Source of the DNA: Fischerella sp. JS2
GTDB lineage: Bacteria; Cyanobacteriota; Cyanobacteriia; Cyanobacteriales; Nostocaceae
DNA length: 64,000 nt
Direction of reading: 5' to 3'
Assembly (NCBI RefSeq): GCF_032393985.1
Contig: NZ_CP135918.1
Coordinates: forward strand, 1,612,001 to 1,676,000
Position numbers and translations under genes: made by a program
Shown here: positions 8,529 to 16,909 of the stretch, piece by piece
Position numbering within the stretch: position 1 is the stretch's first letter
How the letters are laid out: the number at the start of each line of letters is the position of its first letter
Notes under the pieces: model-generated
What the model saw: only the letters and a program-made list of their open reading frames with translations
What the model was told of the DNA's origin: nothing
Database searches by the model: none

Positions 8529-11500
8529 TTATTTTTTCTTAGCCGCCGCCGAGATTGGCAATTGCAGATTTTGATCAAAAACAAACTCATTTTTAATTTG
8601 CACTACTCGCTTGGGAAGATTATCGCTTGGTGCAGTAGCATCCTGTGAAGGAACTTGGATTGTGTACTTACCAACAGGAACACTATCAAAGCGATAAAAA
8701 CCAAATTCATCTGTTACGCTAGATGTCACTGGTTTATCGTCAGCACCTATTAATTCCACCTTAGCTTCTGCTACAGGTTGACCAGCTGCATCAGTGATCT
8801 TTCCAGCCATACCATATTCTTCTCTCACAGGGAAATCTAGACGAGTTACAGCAGATGACGCTACTTCCGCTACTATACTAGTTTTGACCGTAGAAAGTTC
8901 TACTGGTAATTTGTTTGGATCAAGTTCAACCACATACACACCTTCTGGTAAATTACTAACAAAGAAGTTACCAAAAGAGTCGGTTTGAGATCCACCAACT
9001 ATTTTATTACGACTATCAACTACACGGATGGCAGCTCCTGCTAGATTAAAATCTTTATTTTCTCCTTCGACAACAATTCGTCCGGCAATTCCACCTCTTT
9101 CGCGTCCCAAACCATAAGATTTTGCAGGAGTAGGTTTACCAGCAGCAAAAGACAAATCTGATACTAAAGAAATTGTCAGACGATCATCTCCAAATCCCCC
9201 AACTATGTTTTTACTTCTAGAAGGAATACCTTGGTAATCCACTCTAGCAAGTAAGCCCGGAAGTACTTGCATACTTGCCCCAACAACTGGCCCTACATCT
9301 CCATCACTGTATGCAAGTCCTAATCTCCAATTCAAACCACCCAAACTCTGAGAACTACGATTGACGGCAACAGTATAACGAGGAGACAAATCACCTCCAA
9401 ATTCACCACCTAAAGAAAATTGATATTCTCTGTTCAGGTTGTAGCTAAAATCAGAAGTATAAATATCATTAAAAGTATTAAAAGACAGTCTGCTTACTGG
9501 AGATATTTGATAAAAAGCGTTGAATATATATTGTCCTTCAATATCTGGTCTGCCCCTTAAAGATAAGCCCGAAAAAGGATTTACTGCAAACGTAGGCAAA
9601 ATATAATTAGTTGCATCATCACCATCACTTTGACGGCTACGAGCAAGAAATCCTAAGTTAAAAGTATTGCTAAAACGGTAATTAACTTCTAGGCTATGAT
9701 TGTAGCGATCGCCTGATCCGTTGTTGGAGTAATATCCAGATGGAAACAACTGAGAATTACCCAGGATTTCCAACTTACCAAAATCTGCATCTAAATCTGC
9801 CGTGTAACCTAATTCACCACGTGATGTACCAAGACTTGTAGCAAGAATCACAGGACTTGCTGGTCGCCAAACAAAGCCTGCTTGTGCTTGCAAGGTATCA
9901 GGGATAGCCTGAATTGCTCCTTCAAAAGTTAAGTTATTAGAAAGTCCTTGACGAAATTGGTAAAATCCAACTGGCTCTCCAGCATCACCATTGAAACCGT
10001 AAAATAAAGCATTTTGGGCTAAATTACCACTTAATCCCAATCCAGCTAACTGCACATTGCCACCAGCTGGCAGTAGTAAGTCAGAAGTATTCAGTCTTAA
10101 AGAGCGAATTTCTGTTGGTACGCTAAGATTGTTGCGATCATAAATTAATAGTTCTATTTCATTGCTATTGCTAACAGGCAATCTGACATCAACAAATTCA
10201 TATACTCCATTCAATCCGACCTGTTGCTGGGCAACTACAATTCCACTTACTCTTAACTGCACAAAACTTGCAGGTGGTGCTTCTCCCCGAAATGTTTGCA
10301 AAGGTCGAGAACGTCTGGGTAAAAGTTCGGAAGCACTGTAACTTTGATACAAGCTATCAGTAGGCAAATTAGTAAAACCAATTTGCGCTCCTGTCAAATC
10401 CATACTATTGAGTAGAGGATGTAAACCTATTTGTTGCCGACCAATTTGATAGCGAAACCGATTTTCACGTTTATAGAAAAAGTACTCAGAAACATCTGGT
10501 ACATTCTCAAAGTTATTATTTAGACGAACACGCCATGTTCCTCCTGCCAGCCTTCCTCCCAAAAGAGTAGAACTGCGTAAATTTGTATCTTCAGAATTCC
10601 TATAAAGATATAATTCTTGCCTTAGACTTGATAGGGTACTGCTAGGAGGTTTGACTTCTGGTTCTAATTCAGGAGTGGGTTGTCCAAACTCTCTATTATC
10701 TTGTTGCCAGGGTAAGTTAACAATTAAAGCTAAATCAGAAGCTTTAAATTCAATTGGTGTAGCTAATTTTTCTTTTAGTAAAATATCGCTAATGTATGTA
10801 ACTCCATCGATTTTCTTCAGACTATTTTCAGCTAAATCAACTACTCCTAAAGGAGTTTTTATTTTGATTTTACCATTAATATTAGTAACTATAAGATTAG
10901 CAATTTCTGCAAATGATTCTAAAGGTACTAAGATAGTATTTCCATCAAGACGAATTTCTAGACCACCAACCTCCCGCCGATTAATAATTACTCCAACTAA
11001 AAAAGTGCCTTCTACAGATTTTATATTTTGAGCAAGATTGCTAGAATCTCTATTCACAGATGCATAATCATTCTTAGCATCTTCCACTGATTTAATATTA
11101 TTTGTAGATACTTCTATACTGCCTGGAGATATTAATTTCAGTTTTTCTGTAGTAGCATAATTATTAGAAGATTGTTGATTATTATTTTTTAGATCCGATG
11201 GCAGACCGGCAATTACCTGAACTTCGGAAGATTGATTTACCAAAACAGGCGTATTCATAGACGCTGTTGGAGTTGATAAAACTGTTGTTGAAGTAGCTTG
11301 CCTATTAGAAAACTCCGGTATAACACTTTGGGCTTTAAATATAGCTGCTAACAATTTATAGTGTTGATCTGCTAACTCAAGCTGATTATCAAGAAACTCT
11401 AGTTCTTCCTGCTCTAATGATAATTCTGATTTTTGTGCTTTTGAAGCAATATCATTATTGCTATTCTCTAAAGTAGCTTCTGCAATAATTTTTTGTTGCT

Positions 11501-11660
11501 CAGAAAAAAGCTGTTTTTCTGTAATTTTTCGTTCAATAACCTGCTCTGGCTGTAATGTAATTGATAGGACTGGCGGTGCAGGTGGTAAAGCTGGATAGAG
11601 CATACTCAAGCACAAAAATTGTATTAGAATAAGGAATTTAGGCAAGCAAAGAATCACCAC
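8529..11660 (-). CDS. Usher-family outer-membrane assembly protein (atypical)
   Basis: A 1043-residue protein with an N-terminal signal segment. A long charged, partly coiled-coil region (about 35-215) precedes an usher-type N-terminal domain at about 219-316 (VIINRREVGGLEIRLDG, then VDLAENSLKKIDGVTYISD). A beta-barrel of alternating aromatic strands spans about 340-870. Inside it, residues about 457-512 look like the usher plug (FRGEAPPASFVQLRVSGIVV). Two carboxypeptidase-regulatory-like beta-sandwich modules (about 873-1035) sit where ushers have their C-terminal domains. It probably sits in the outer membrane and threads fibre subunits. The GTG start directly follows an in-frame TAG and has a weak ribosome site. 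The PapD-like chaperone upstream supports the call. Confidence 0.75.
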   Translation of the reverse strand: MVILCLPKFLILIQFLCLSMLYPALPPAPPVLSITLQPEQVIERKITEKQLFSEQQKIIAEATLENSNNDIASKAQKSELSLEQEELEFLDNQLELADQHYKLLAAIFKAQSVIPEFSNRQATSTTVLSTPTASMNTPVLVNQSSEVQVIAGLPSDLKNNNQQSSNNYATTEKLKLISPGSIEVSTNNIKSVEDAKNDYASVNRDSSNLAQNIKSVEGTFLVGVIINRREVGGLEIRLDGNTILVPLESFAEIANLIVTNINGKIKIKTPLGVVDLAENSLKKIDGVTYISDILLKEKLATPIEFKASDLALIVNLPWQQDNREFGQPTPELEPEVKPPSSTLSSLRQELYLYRNSEDTNLRSSTLLGGRLAGGTWRVRLNNNFENVPDVSEYFFYKRENRFRYQIGRQQIGLHPLLNSMDLTGAQIGFTNLPTDSLYQSYSASELLPRRSRPLQTFRGEAPPASFVQLRVSGIVVAQQQVGLNGVYEFVDVRLPVSNSNEIELLIYDRNNLSVPTEIRSLRLNTSDLLLPAGGNVQLAGLGLSGNLAQNALFYGFNGDAGEPVGFYQFRQGLSNNLTFEGAIQAIPDTLQAQAGFVWRPASPVILATSLGTSRGELGYTADLDADFGKLEILGNSQLFPSGYYSNNGSGDRYNHSLEVNYRFSNTFNLGFLARSRQSDGDDATNYILPTFAVNPFSGLSLRGRPDIEGQYIFNAFYQISPVSRLSFNTFNDIYTSDFSYNLNREYQFSLGGEFGGDLSPRYTVAVNRSSQSLGGLNWRLGLAYSDGDVGPVVGASMQVLPGLLARVDYQGIPSRSKNIVGGFGDDRLTISLVSDLSFAAGKPTPAKSYGLGRERGGIAGRIVVEGENKDFNLAGAAIRVVDSRNKIVGGSQTDSFGNFFVSNLPEGVYVVELDPNKLPVELSTVKTSIVAEVASSAVTRLDFPVREEYGMAGKITDAAGQPVAEAKVELIGADDKPVTSSVTDEFGFYRFDSVPVGKYTIQVPSQDATAPSDNLPKRVVQIKNEFVFDQNLQLPISAAAKKK

Positions 11661-11701
11661 CTAGAGAATTTCTAGGCAGTAAATGAATTTAGATTTTTCT
11701 A

Positions 11702-11721
11702 AAGTCCATCTGGATGGACTT
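11702..11721 (-). promoter_or_regulatory. Hairpin between chaperone and usher genes
   Basis: AAGTCCATC and GATGGACTT form a 9-bp perfect stem with a two-base loop, in the 167-base gap between the chaperone stop and the usher start. There is no T-run after it on the minus strand. It is more likely an mRNA-stabilising or attenuating element than a full terminator; this is inference. Confidence 0.45.
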
Positions 11722-11827
11722 GGTTCGTGTAGCTAGGAACTTTATTTGCTAGGAAAATCAGCAAGAGTAATAAAAGATTTATAGATGCAGATTTATCCAA
11801 ATAATTTCTGCTTTAAAGCAGCAATCC

Positions 11828-12748
11828 CTATCTGGTGCCAAGAGGATTTTTTAAATTACGAGAAGTATTAGGCTGAGTTTGAGACTTTTGGGTAGTAGGT
11901 GCTGAAACAGTAAAGGGTATACCTTGGTCAATTTTTATGCCATTCAACTCACCGTTGAGGTCTAAAACGTAGTTACCAGGAGGTAATTTTTTGATGATAG
12001 GCAGTAACAGACGTCGACGTGACGCAGGCAAAATAGGGGAGTTGGGTAACATTCCCGCATCAAGAATACTCTCTGGGATTTTTTTTCCTGGTCTTCCTAA
12101 ACTATCTATGGGTTTTGTTGTCTTAGCGCCTGGATATTTTGCCGCAGGCCAGATTGAATATTGCCCTGTAAGGCGTACGTAACCGTTACCTTGGCTAGAA
12201 ACATCAAATACTGCTGTTGGCTGAGTCTGTGTCTTCGTATTTACAGTAATTGAGTTGAGGACGCCAACCCTTTTAATATCTCCTACGTAACCATAAATTA
12301 CCACGCCTAACCGGGCAACAGTTTTAATGCCACTCGCTTTCTCTTCTGCTGAAGGAAGTTCTTCTAAGTACATAATCGCCCGGTGTTCCCCTGATTTTGG
12401 TTTGGTTCTGGGACGGACATTGAAGCGTATGGTTTGAGAACTACGAGGTGGGATAGTAAATTGCGAGGGCGTAAAAACAATCCATCGTGCCAATGATTCT
12501 TCGCCAGATGGAATTTCTTCCAGTCTATTATTTTCACTCATCCGCCATGAGCGAACATAAGCCTTGAGTTCCACAGGCTTAGAGGAAACGTTGATGACAC
12601 GAATCGTTTGCGTACGTGTTTTGCTACCAATTTCCAGTTCCATTCGAGGTGGATTGACACCAATATTAATTGCTGCGATCGCACTTGGTATCCCCAAGGC
12701 AAATGTCCCAATTAGAGTTAAGGCTATTTTTGTTGCTTTTGCAAACAT
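11828..12748 (-). CDS. PapD-like periplasmic fimbrial chaperone
   Basis: A 306-residue protein with a signal peptide (about 1-26, ending AIA). Domain 1 is the immunoglobulin-like fold of pilus chaperones: INIGVNPPRMELEIG, RVINVSSKPVELKAYVRSW, then FTPSQFTIPPRSSQTIRF and an acidic loop before AIMYLEELPS. Domain 2 covers about 150-285, and the tail after it is Ser/Thr/Gln-rich. It would bind pilin-like subunits in the periplasm and hand them to the usher encoded next. It starts 53 bases after the small subunit gene. No cysteines were noticed. Confidence 0.85.
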   Translation of the reverse strand: MFAKATKIALTLIGTFALGIPSAIAAINIGVNPPRMELEIGSKTRTQTIRVINVSSKPVELKAYVRSWRMSENNRLEEIPSGEESLARWIVFTPSQFTIPPRSSQTIRFNVRPRTKPKSGEHRAIMYLEELPSAEEKASGIKTVARLGVVIYGYVGDIKRVGVLNSITVNTKTQTQPTAVFDVSSQGNGYVRLTGQYSIWPAAKYPGAKTTKPIDSLGRPGKKIPESILDAGMLPNSPILPASRRRLLLPIIKKLPPGNYVLDLNGELNGIKIDQGIPFTVSAPTTQKSQTQPNTSRNLKNPLGTR

Positions 12749-12801
12749 TTCTATGAAATTTTCACTCCTTCACACACCTTTTTTAGGTAAAGCGTTATCC
12801 T

Positions 12802-13368
12802 CTACTCACGCCGATTCACCGTTACCGATAGCACGCCCCCATAGCTACCTGCTGTACGGGCAGTTGAAAGGTTGAATCGCAAGCGCACACCTCCCTGCAC
12901 CAAAGCTGTATTGGTAGCTTCATCACGCGATATTTCAATAATTGGCAATGGTTCTACAGAAACTTGCATTGCCTGATCACCACGTTGATTGTTACTAAAC
13001 CCATCCACCTGACCGTTCACTCCCTTGAGATCATAGGTAGTATAGAGAGAACCGACCTGATCGATGGGAACCCGCATCTGCCATAGACCTGGTAACTCAC
13101 GAACGACTATCGGATTAAATAGAGGTGGAGCTAGCAAGTCTTGTTCATCTTTTACCTTCTCACTAAAGGAATTAGGTAAAACCTCCCCTAATTCTTGAGG
13201 AGGAATGGTCAGTTTTTGGGGAGTCGCTAACTGATATATTTGCGTTGGCTCCGACACATCTAGAGATTGTGCTGTAGTTTGGAAATGCGGCAAAATTAAG
13301 AAAGCTGCTACGACCCCAAGACAGCGTTGAATATAGAATTTGCAGTTTACTTGGTGATCGCTGACCAT
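12802..13368 (-). CDS. Pilin-like minor subunit (putative)
   Basis: A 188-residue secreted protein with a signal peptide at about 1-34. The mature part ends in RTAGSYGGVLSVTVNRRE, like the closing strand of chaperone-usher subunits, and has alternating hydrophobic strands before it (ALVQGGVRLRFNLS). Its only cysteines are in the signal segment, so it lacks the classical pilin disulphide. It lies between the major subunit-like gene and the chaperone gene, which suggests a minor subunit or adaptor. Similarity to known pilins is by pattern only. Confidence 0.55.
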   Translation of the reverse strand: MVSDHQVNCKFYIQRCLGVVAAFLILPHFQTTAQSLDVSEPTQIYQLATPQKLTIPPQELGEVLPNSFSEKVKDEQDLLAPPLFNPIVVRELPGLWQMRVPIDQVGSLYTTYDLKGVNGQVDGFSNNQRGDQAMQVSVEPLPIIEISRDEATNTALVQGGVRLRFNLSTARTAGSYGGVLSVTVNRRE

Positions 13369-13442
13369 GTGGCTATGTTTTTGAAAAAAATCAAGAAATA
13401 AATGATGGGTAGATGCCCCATCTATAGCTTTTTGCGGTGGTT

Positions 13443-13476
13443 ATCTTGCCCACCTGATGGAGAGAGTAGGCAAGAT
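13443..13476 (-). promoter_or_regulatory. Hairpin between the two subunit genes
   Basis: Arms of 11 bases (13443-13453 and 13466-13476; ATCTTGCC...GGCAAGAT with one G-T pair) enclose a 12-base loop in the 135-base gap after the first subunit gene. Such hairpins often protect or attenuate transcripts so that the major subunit is made in excess. That role is inferred from position. Confidence 0.5.
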
Positions 13477-13503
13477 GCTTGCAGAACAAGCGCTGAGTTC
13501 TAG

Positions 13504-14103
13504 TTATGGAGTTGACACAGTGACAACAATTGTGCCAGTATAGATGCCCTTCACTGTAGCATTGGTTAAATCCAAGTCTAGAGTCGCATCTCCCACCTGA
13601 GGAGTATCTAAACCAGGAGCAGCAAAACTAGGAGTGGAAGTGGTAATGTCGTTTATAGCTATAGTTTTACCACCTGGTTCATTTAAAGTTGTGCTTGAGC
13701 CTGTCAATAAGTCTACACTAACGTTTTGATCAGAGTTTGACCAAACCGCGTATAACTCTGGAATTGTTTGTTGTATGGCTGCCAAATTTCCAAAAGGACT
13801 AGTTTGATCAAGAGGGAAATCAGCAGTACCTGTGGCAGGATCTATAGTAACTGTGGGGTTAGTAGGGTCGTAATCTTTGCCAACAAAGCCATTGCCTTGT
13901 GCTGTTAATGTTGCACCCAATAAGGTCGTGTCAAGAGTCATATTAACTGTTTGGAAAGTCCGCAGGTACAAAATTTCTGGTACTGTATAGTTAACAGTTA
14001 CATTTTGACTCTGAGTTAAAGCTTGAGCAGGTGCAGATAACAGAGAACTGCCCAAAATCGCGGTACCAGCAGTCGCAGCAATAGCGAGAATTTTGTTTTT
14101 CAT
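13504..14103 (-). CDS. Major pilin-like / fibre subunit
   Basis: A 199-residue exported protein. The signal peptide (about 1-28, ending APAQA) is followed by a candidate donor strand with alternating hydrophobic residues (QNVTVNYTVPEILYL), then a beta-rich body. The final strand is KGIYTGTIVVTVSTP, a form seen in chaperone-usher subunits and spore-coat-U-type proteins. It has no cysteine. A strong GAGGAGC ribosome site precedes the ATG. As first gene before the minor subunit, chaperone and usher it is the best candidate for the main fibre protein. Confidence 0.6.
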   Translation of the reverse strand: MKNKILAIAATAGTAILGSSLLSAPAQALTQSQNVTVNYTVPEILYLRTFQTVNMTLDTTLLGATLTAQGNGFVGKDYDPTNPTVTIDPATGTADFPLDQTSPFGNLAAIQQTIPELYAVWSNSDQNVSVDLLTGSSTTLNEPGGKTIAINDITTSTPSFAAPGLDTPQVGDATLDLDLTNATVKGIYTGTIVVTVSTP

Positions 14104-14161
14104 GATTAAAAATTGCTCCTCGTGTTTGTGTCAAATTACGTAAATTGCAAATCTCTCTAAT

Positions 14162-14175
14162 TGCCCTCTTGGGCA
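14162..14175 (-). promoter_or_regulatory. Leader hairpin upstream of the fibre operon
   Basis: TGCCCTCTTGGGCA forms a 5-bp stem with a four-base loop about 60 bases before the first subunit start. It probably lies in the 5' leader. A promoter is expected upstream, but I cannot point to clear boxes. Confidence 0.35.
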
Positions 14176-14310
14176 GACAAAGGTTATTTAGACGTTCACT
14201 ATTTCGTAGAAATTTATTAGCAGTGAGCGAATTGCTTGAACAGTAAATCTGCAATTAATTCCATTTCGTTTGATCACTTTTATTTTTATCTCTCCACACC
14301 ACCTCCTTTA

Positions 14311-16344
14311 CTAAAGCACCCACAATTCTGTTCCGTTGATTCCGTCGTCAGCAATGAAGAACAGCTTGTCACCAACGACAGTCAGCTTGTCAGGGTTGGC
14401 ATAATCTACAGAGTTTATGTATGTAACCTGTTGCGTCCCCGCTTCCGTGCCGTTACTGCTCCATACTTCACGACTAGTCTGTTCCTGAGAAGCATTGAAA
14501 GTGGAGGCGGCAAAGTAGAGAGTGCCACCAAAATTTACGAGGCTTCCAGGGAGACTGCTATCAGAACCAGACCAAATATCTTTAACTAAATATGTACCTG
14601 CATCACTGCCATCACTCCTCCACAACTCAAATCCCTTATTTGGATCGTAGGTAGTGAAGTAAAGCGTACTGTCAACAGCAGTTAAATTAATCGGACCAAA
14701 ACTGAGATTCGGCGCTGCATTCAAATCACTCTTGACACGCGCTGTGTTTGTACCATCACTCTTCCACAGTTCTTGTTTAAAGTCGTTGTTGCTATCGAGT
14801 ACAAAATATAAGGTGCTGCCTACAGCTGTAAGTAGAGTCGGTCCAAATCCACCTGTCCCTGGAGTAAGGTCTATAACAGAAGTTCCTACTGCTGTACCAT
14901 CACTCTTCCATAACTCTATACCTGTGCTGCCATCGTTGGCAGTAAAGTAGAGAGTGTTACCAACAACCGTAAGATTTGTAGGGACAGAACTTGCTCCACC
15001 TATGGCAATGTCTTTGACGAGAGTTGTACCTGCTGCTGTGCCATCACTTGACCATAGTTCAGTACCATTAACTCCATTATTCGCAGCAAAATAAAGCTTG
15101 CCACCAAAAGCAAGGAGGCTTGATGGATTAGAACTAGTAGCACCAGTATAGATATCTTTAACTAGACTAACTGTATTGCCATCGGACACCCAAAGTTCTC
15201 TACCATTGCTGCCATTATCAGCAGTGAAAAACAGCTTGTTACCCACAACTGTGAGGTTTTGCGGATTAGCATTGCCAGCCGAAGGATTGATGTCACTCAG
15301 CCTTGTAGTTGTGTTTGTGGAGCTATCGTAAACCCATAGTTCTCTACCAGTGCTACCATCATCAGCAGTGAAGAAAAGCTTCGTAGTACCAAAAGCTGTC
15401 AGATTAGCTGGATTAAAACCACTGGGATTAAGATTAGTGATGCGGCTTGTACCAGCAACAGAACCGTCACTCTTCCACAGTTGTACACCACTGCTGCCAT
15501 CATTAGCCGTAAAGTAGAGCGTGCTTTCTAATGCTGTGAGAGAATCTGGATTAGAACTGTTAGCACCAGACCAAATATCCAGCCGCTTACCCTTTTTACT
15601 TTCAAAGGAAAGATTTAAGGTATAGTTAGTTGCACCTGTAGTATCATACACTCGAATGTAGTATGTACCACTAGTTAAGTCTTTAATAATTGACTCTGAA
15701 ATGGTGTATGAATTGTTAGAAAATGCTATTCTAGTGCCAGAATTGTTGTACAGTTCAACATTGGCATTGCCCACTAAATCTTGTAAGCTCAAGTTGAGTT
15801 TACCGTCAGTAGCAACGTCAAATTTGTAGTAATCATTACTGTCAGTAAGGACACCTTTACTACCTACAAAATCAATGTAAGTGGTAGGGGAGCTACTACT
15901 AAGCGTGCCAATGTTTTGGGCTGTAGCTCGTGTATTATCAGAAATACCACTTTCTTGAATTGAATAAGCAGCAAGACTGAGGTTGTAATTAGTGCCTACA
16001 GCACCATTAACTAAACCGACACGGACGTAGTAAATACCGGGATCTAAGGTACGAGCGAGTAACTCCGACGCTGTACCAGTAGAGTTAGCTGTTTGTAGAA
16101 GTGTACCGGTTTCAGTATACAGATTCAAACTGGCATTGTCACTTAAACCATCCAAAGTCATGCTTAAGAGACTGGCACTGCTGCCACCAATGCTGATTTT
16201 GTAATAATCACTAATATCAGAACTACTAACCGAGTCTTGAAAAATATTAGGATTACTACTAAGGGAACCGTTAATGTATGATGTTGTATCTAAAGCTTTA
16301 CTTCTAGTACTCCCTGGGTCTGGAAATCCTGAAAATGTTGCCAT
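14311..16344 (-). CDS. Repetitive surface protein with PPC domains and ELW-x-SDGT repeats
   Basis: A 677-residue protein. Two pre-peptidase C-terminal (PPC) type domains lie at about 20-128 and 137-248 (SDYYKISIGG and SNDYYKFDVATDG). They are followed by about nine units of some 45-55 residues built on LYFTANDGSxGxELWKSDGT, ending with ELWVL at the C-terminus. This looks like a beta-propeller or hyalin-like extracellular protein. No Sec signal is visible at MATFSGFPDPG, so type I or another export route is possible. It lies upstream of the fibre operon on the same strand, but 207 bases separate them and shared control is not shown. Confidence 0.75.
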   Translation of the reverse strand: MATFSGFPDPGSTRSKALDTTSYINGSLSSNPNIFQDSVSSSDISDYYKISIGGSSASLLSMTLDGLSDNASLNLYTETGTLLQTANSTGTASELLARTLDPGIYYVRVGLVNGAVGTNYNLSLAAYSIQESGISDNTRATAQNIGTLSSSSPTTYIDFVGSKGVLTDSNDYYKFDVATDGKLNLSLQDLVGNANVELYNNSGTRIAFSNNSYTISESIIKDLTSGTYYIRVYDTTGATNYTLNLSFESKKGKRLDIWSGANSSNPDSLTALESTLYFTANDGSSGVQLWKSDGSVAGTSRITNLNPSGFNPANLTAFGTTKLFFTADDGSTGRELWVYDSSTNTTTRLSDINPSAGNANPQNLTVVGNKLFFTADNGSNGRELWVSDGNTVSLVKDIYTGATSSNPSSLLAFGGKLYFAANNGVNGTELWSSDGTAAGTTLVKDIAIGGASSVPTNLTVVGNTLYFTANDGSTGIELWKSDGTAVGTSVIDLTPGTGGFGPTLLTAVGSTLYFVLDSNNDFKQELWKSDGTNTARVKSDLNAAPNLSFGPINLTAVDSTLYFTTYDPNKGFELWRSDGSDAGTYLVKDIWSGSDSSLPGSLVNFGGTLYFAASTFNASQEQTSREVWSSNGTEAGTQQVTYINSVDYANPDKLTVVGDKLFFIADDGINGTELWVL

Positions 16345-16909
16345 GAAAGTCTACTGACTCCTTCCAAAAAATATTTTTTATCTTTGTTTTGATGGCAGCA
16401 GTCCCTGATGGGGTGATTAAACCTGAGTCAAACTTTGTATGAGTTTGAGCTATTCAGTCAATAAATGTCTTAGCTCAAATTGAGTAGTAGATGCCAAGAT
16501 TGCCTGTTTAGAAAACTTTGTAACTTAATTTACTAAGTTTTTTGATTTTACAATCTATCTAGTAAGCTTATATGTATATATAAATTACTAGTGAATAAGT
16601 GACATTACTTTCTGAAATCAAGAAAATATCTATTGTTTATCTTGCTTATCTTAGAATTTAATTCCAAATTACAACAACCAGAATATAGCTCTTATGTCTT
16701 AATGCTTACTTCAGTAATATTGTGTAATTTGTAAATATAATAATTATATGTAGTTAAGTGTAAATACGGTTTTCATCACATAATTTTAGTGTATTGGCAC
16801 AAAAAATCCCACTGATAAGAGTTTTTAGAGAGCAAGGCGTACTCAAACTTAGTACAAAATATGGACAAGATATGAATATCAGATAGATTTGCTATGACTT
16901 GCTACATCT
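16345..16909. other. AT-rich intergenic gap
   Basis: No gene is seen between the divergent surface-protein and sensor-kinase genes. The gap is very AT-rich and must hold both promoters. The only clear structure is the dyad at 16559-16591. Confidence 0.6.
16559..16591. promoter_or_regulatory. AT-rich dyad in a divergent intergenic region
   Basis: CTAGTAA at one end and TTACTAG at the other, with TTATAT/ATATAA inside, make a 33-base near-palindrome. It could be an operator or a cruciform-forming site between the two divergent genes. Confidence 0.3.

Noticed and set aside
13991-14254. An 87-codon open frame overlapping the first fibre subunit gene
   Set aside because: It is out of frame with a well-supported signal-peptide protein and is rich in unlikely Cys/Asn runs.
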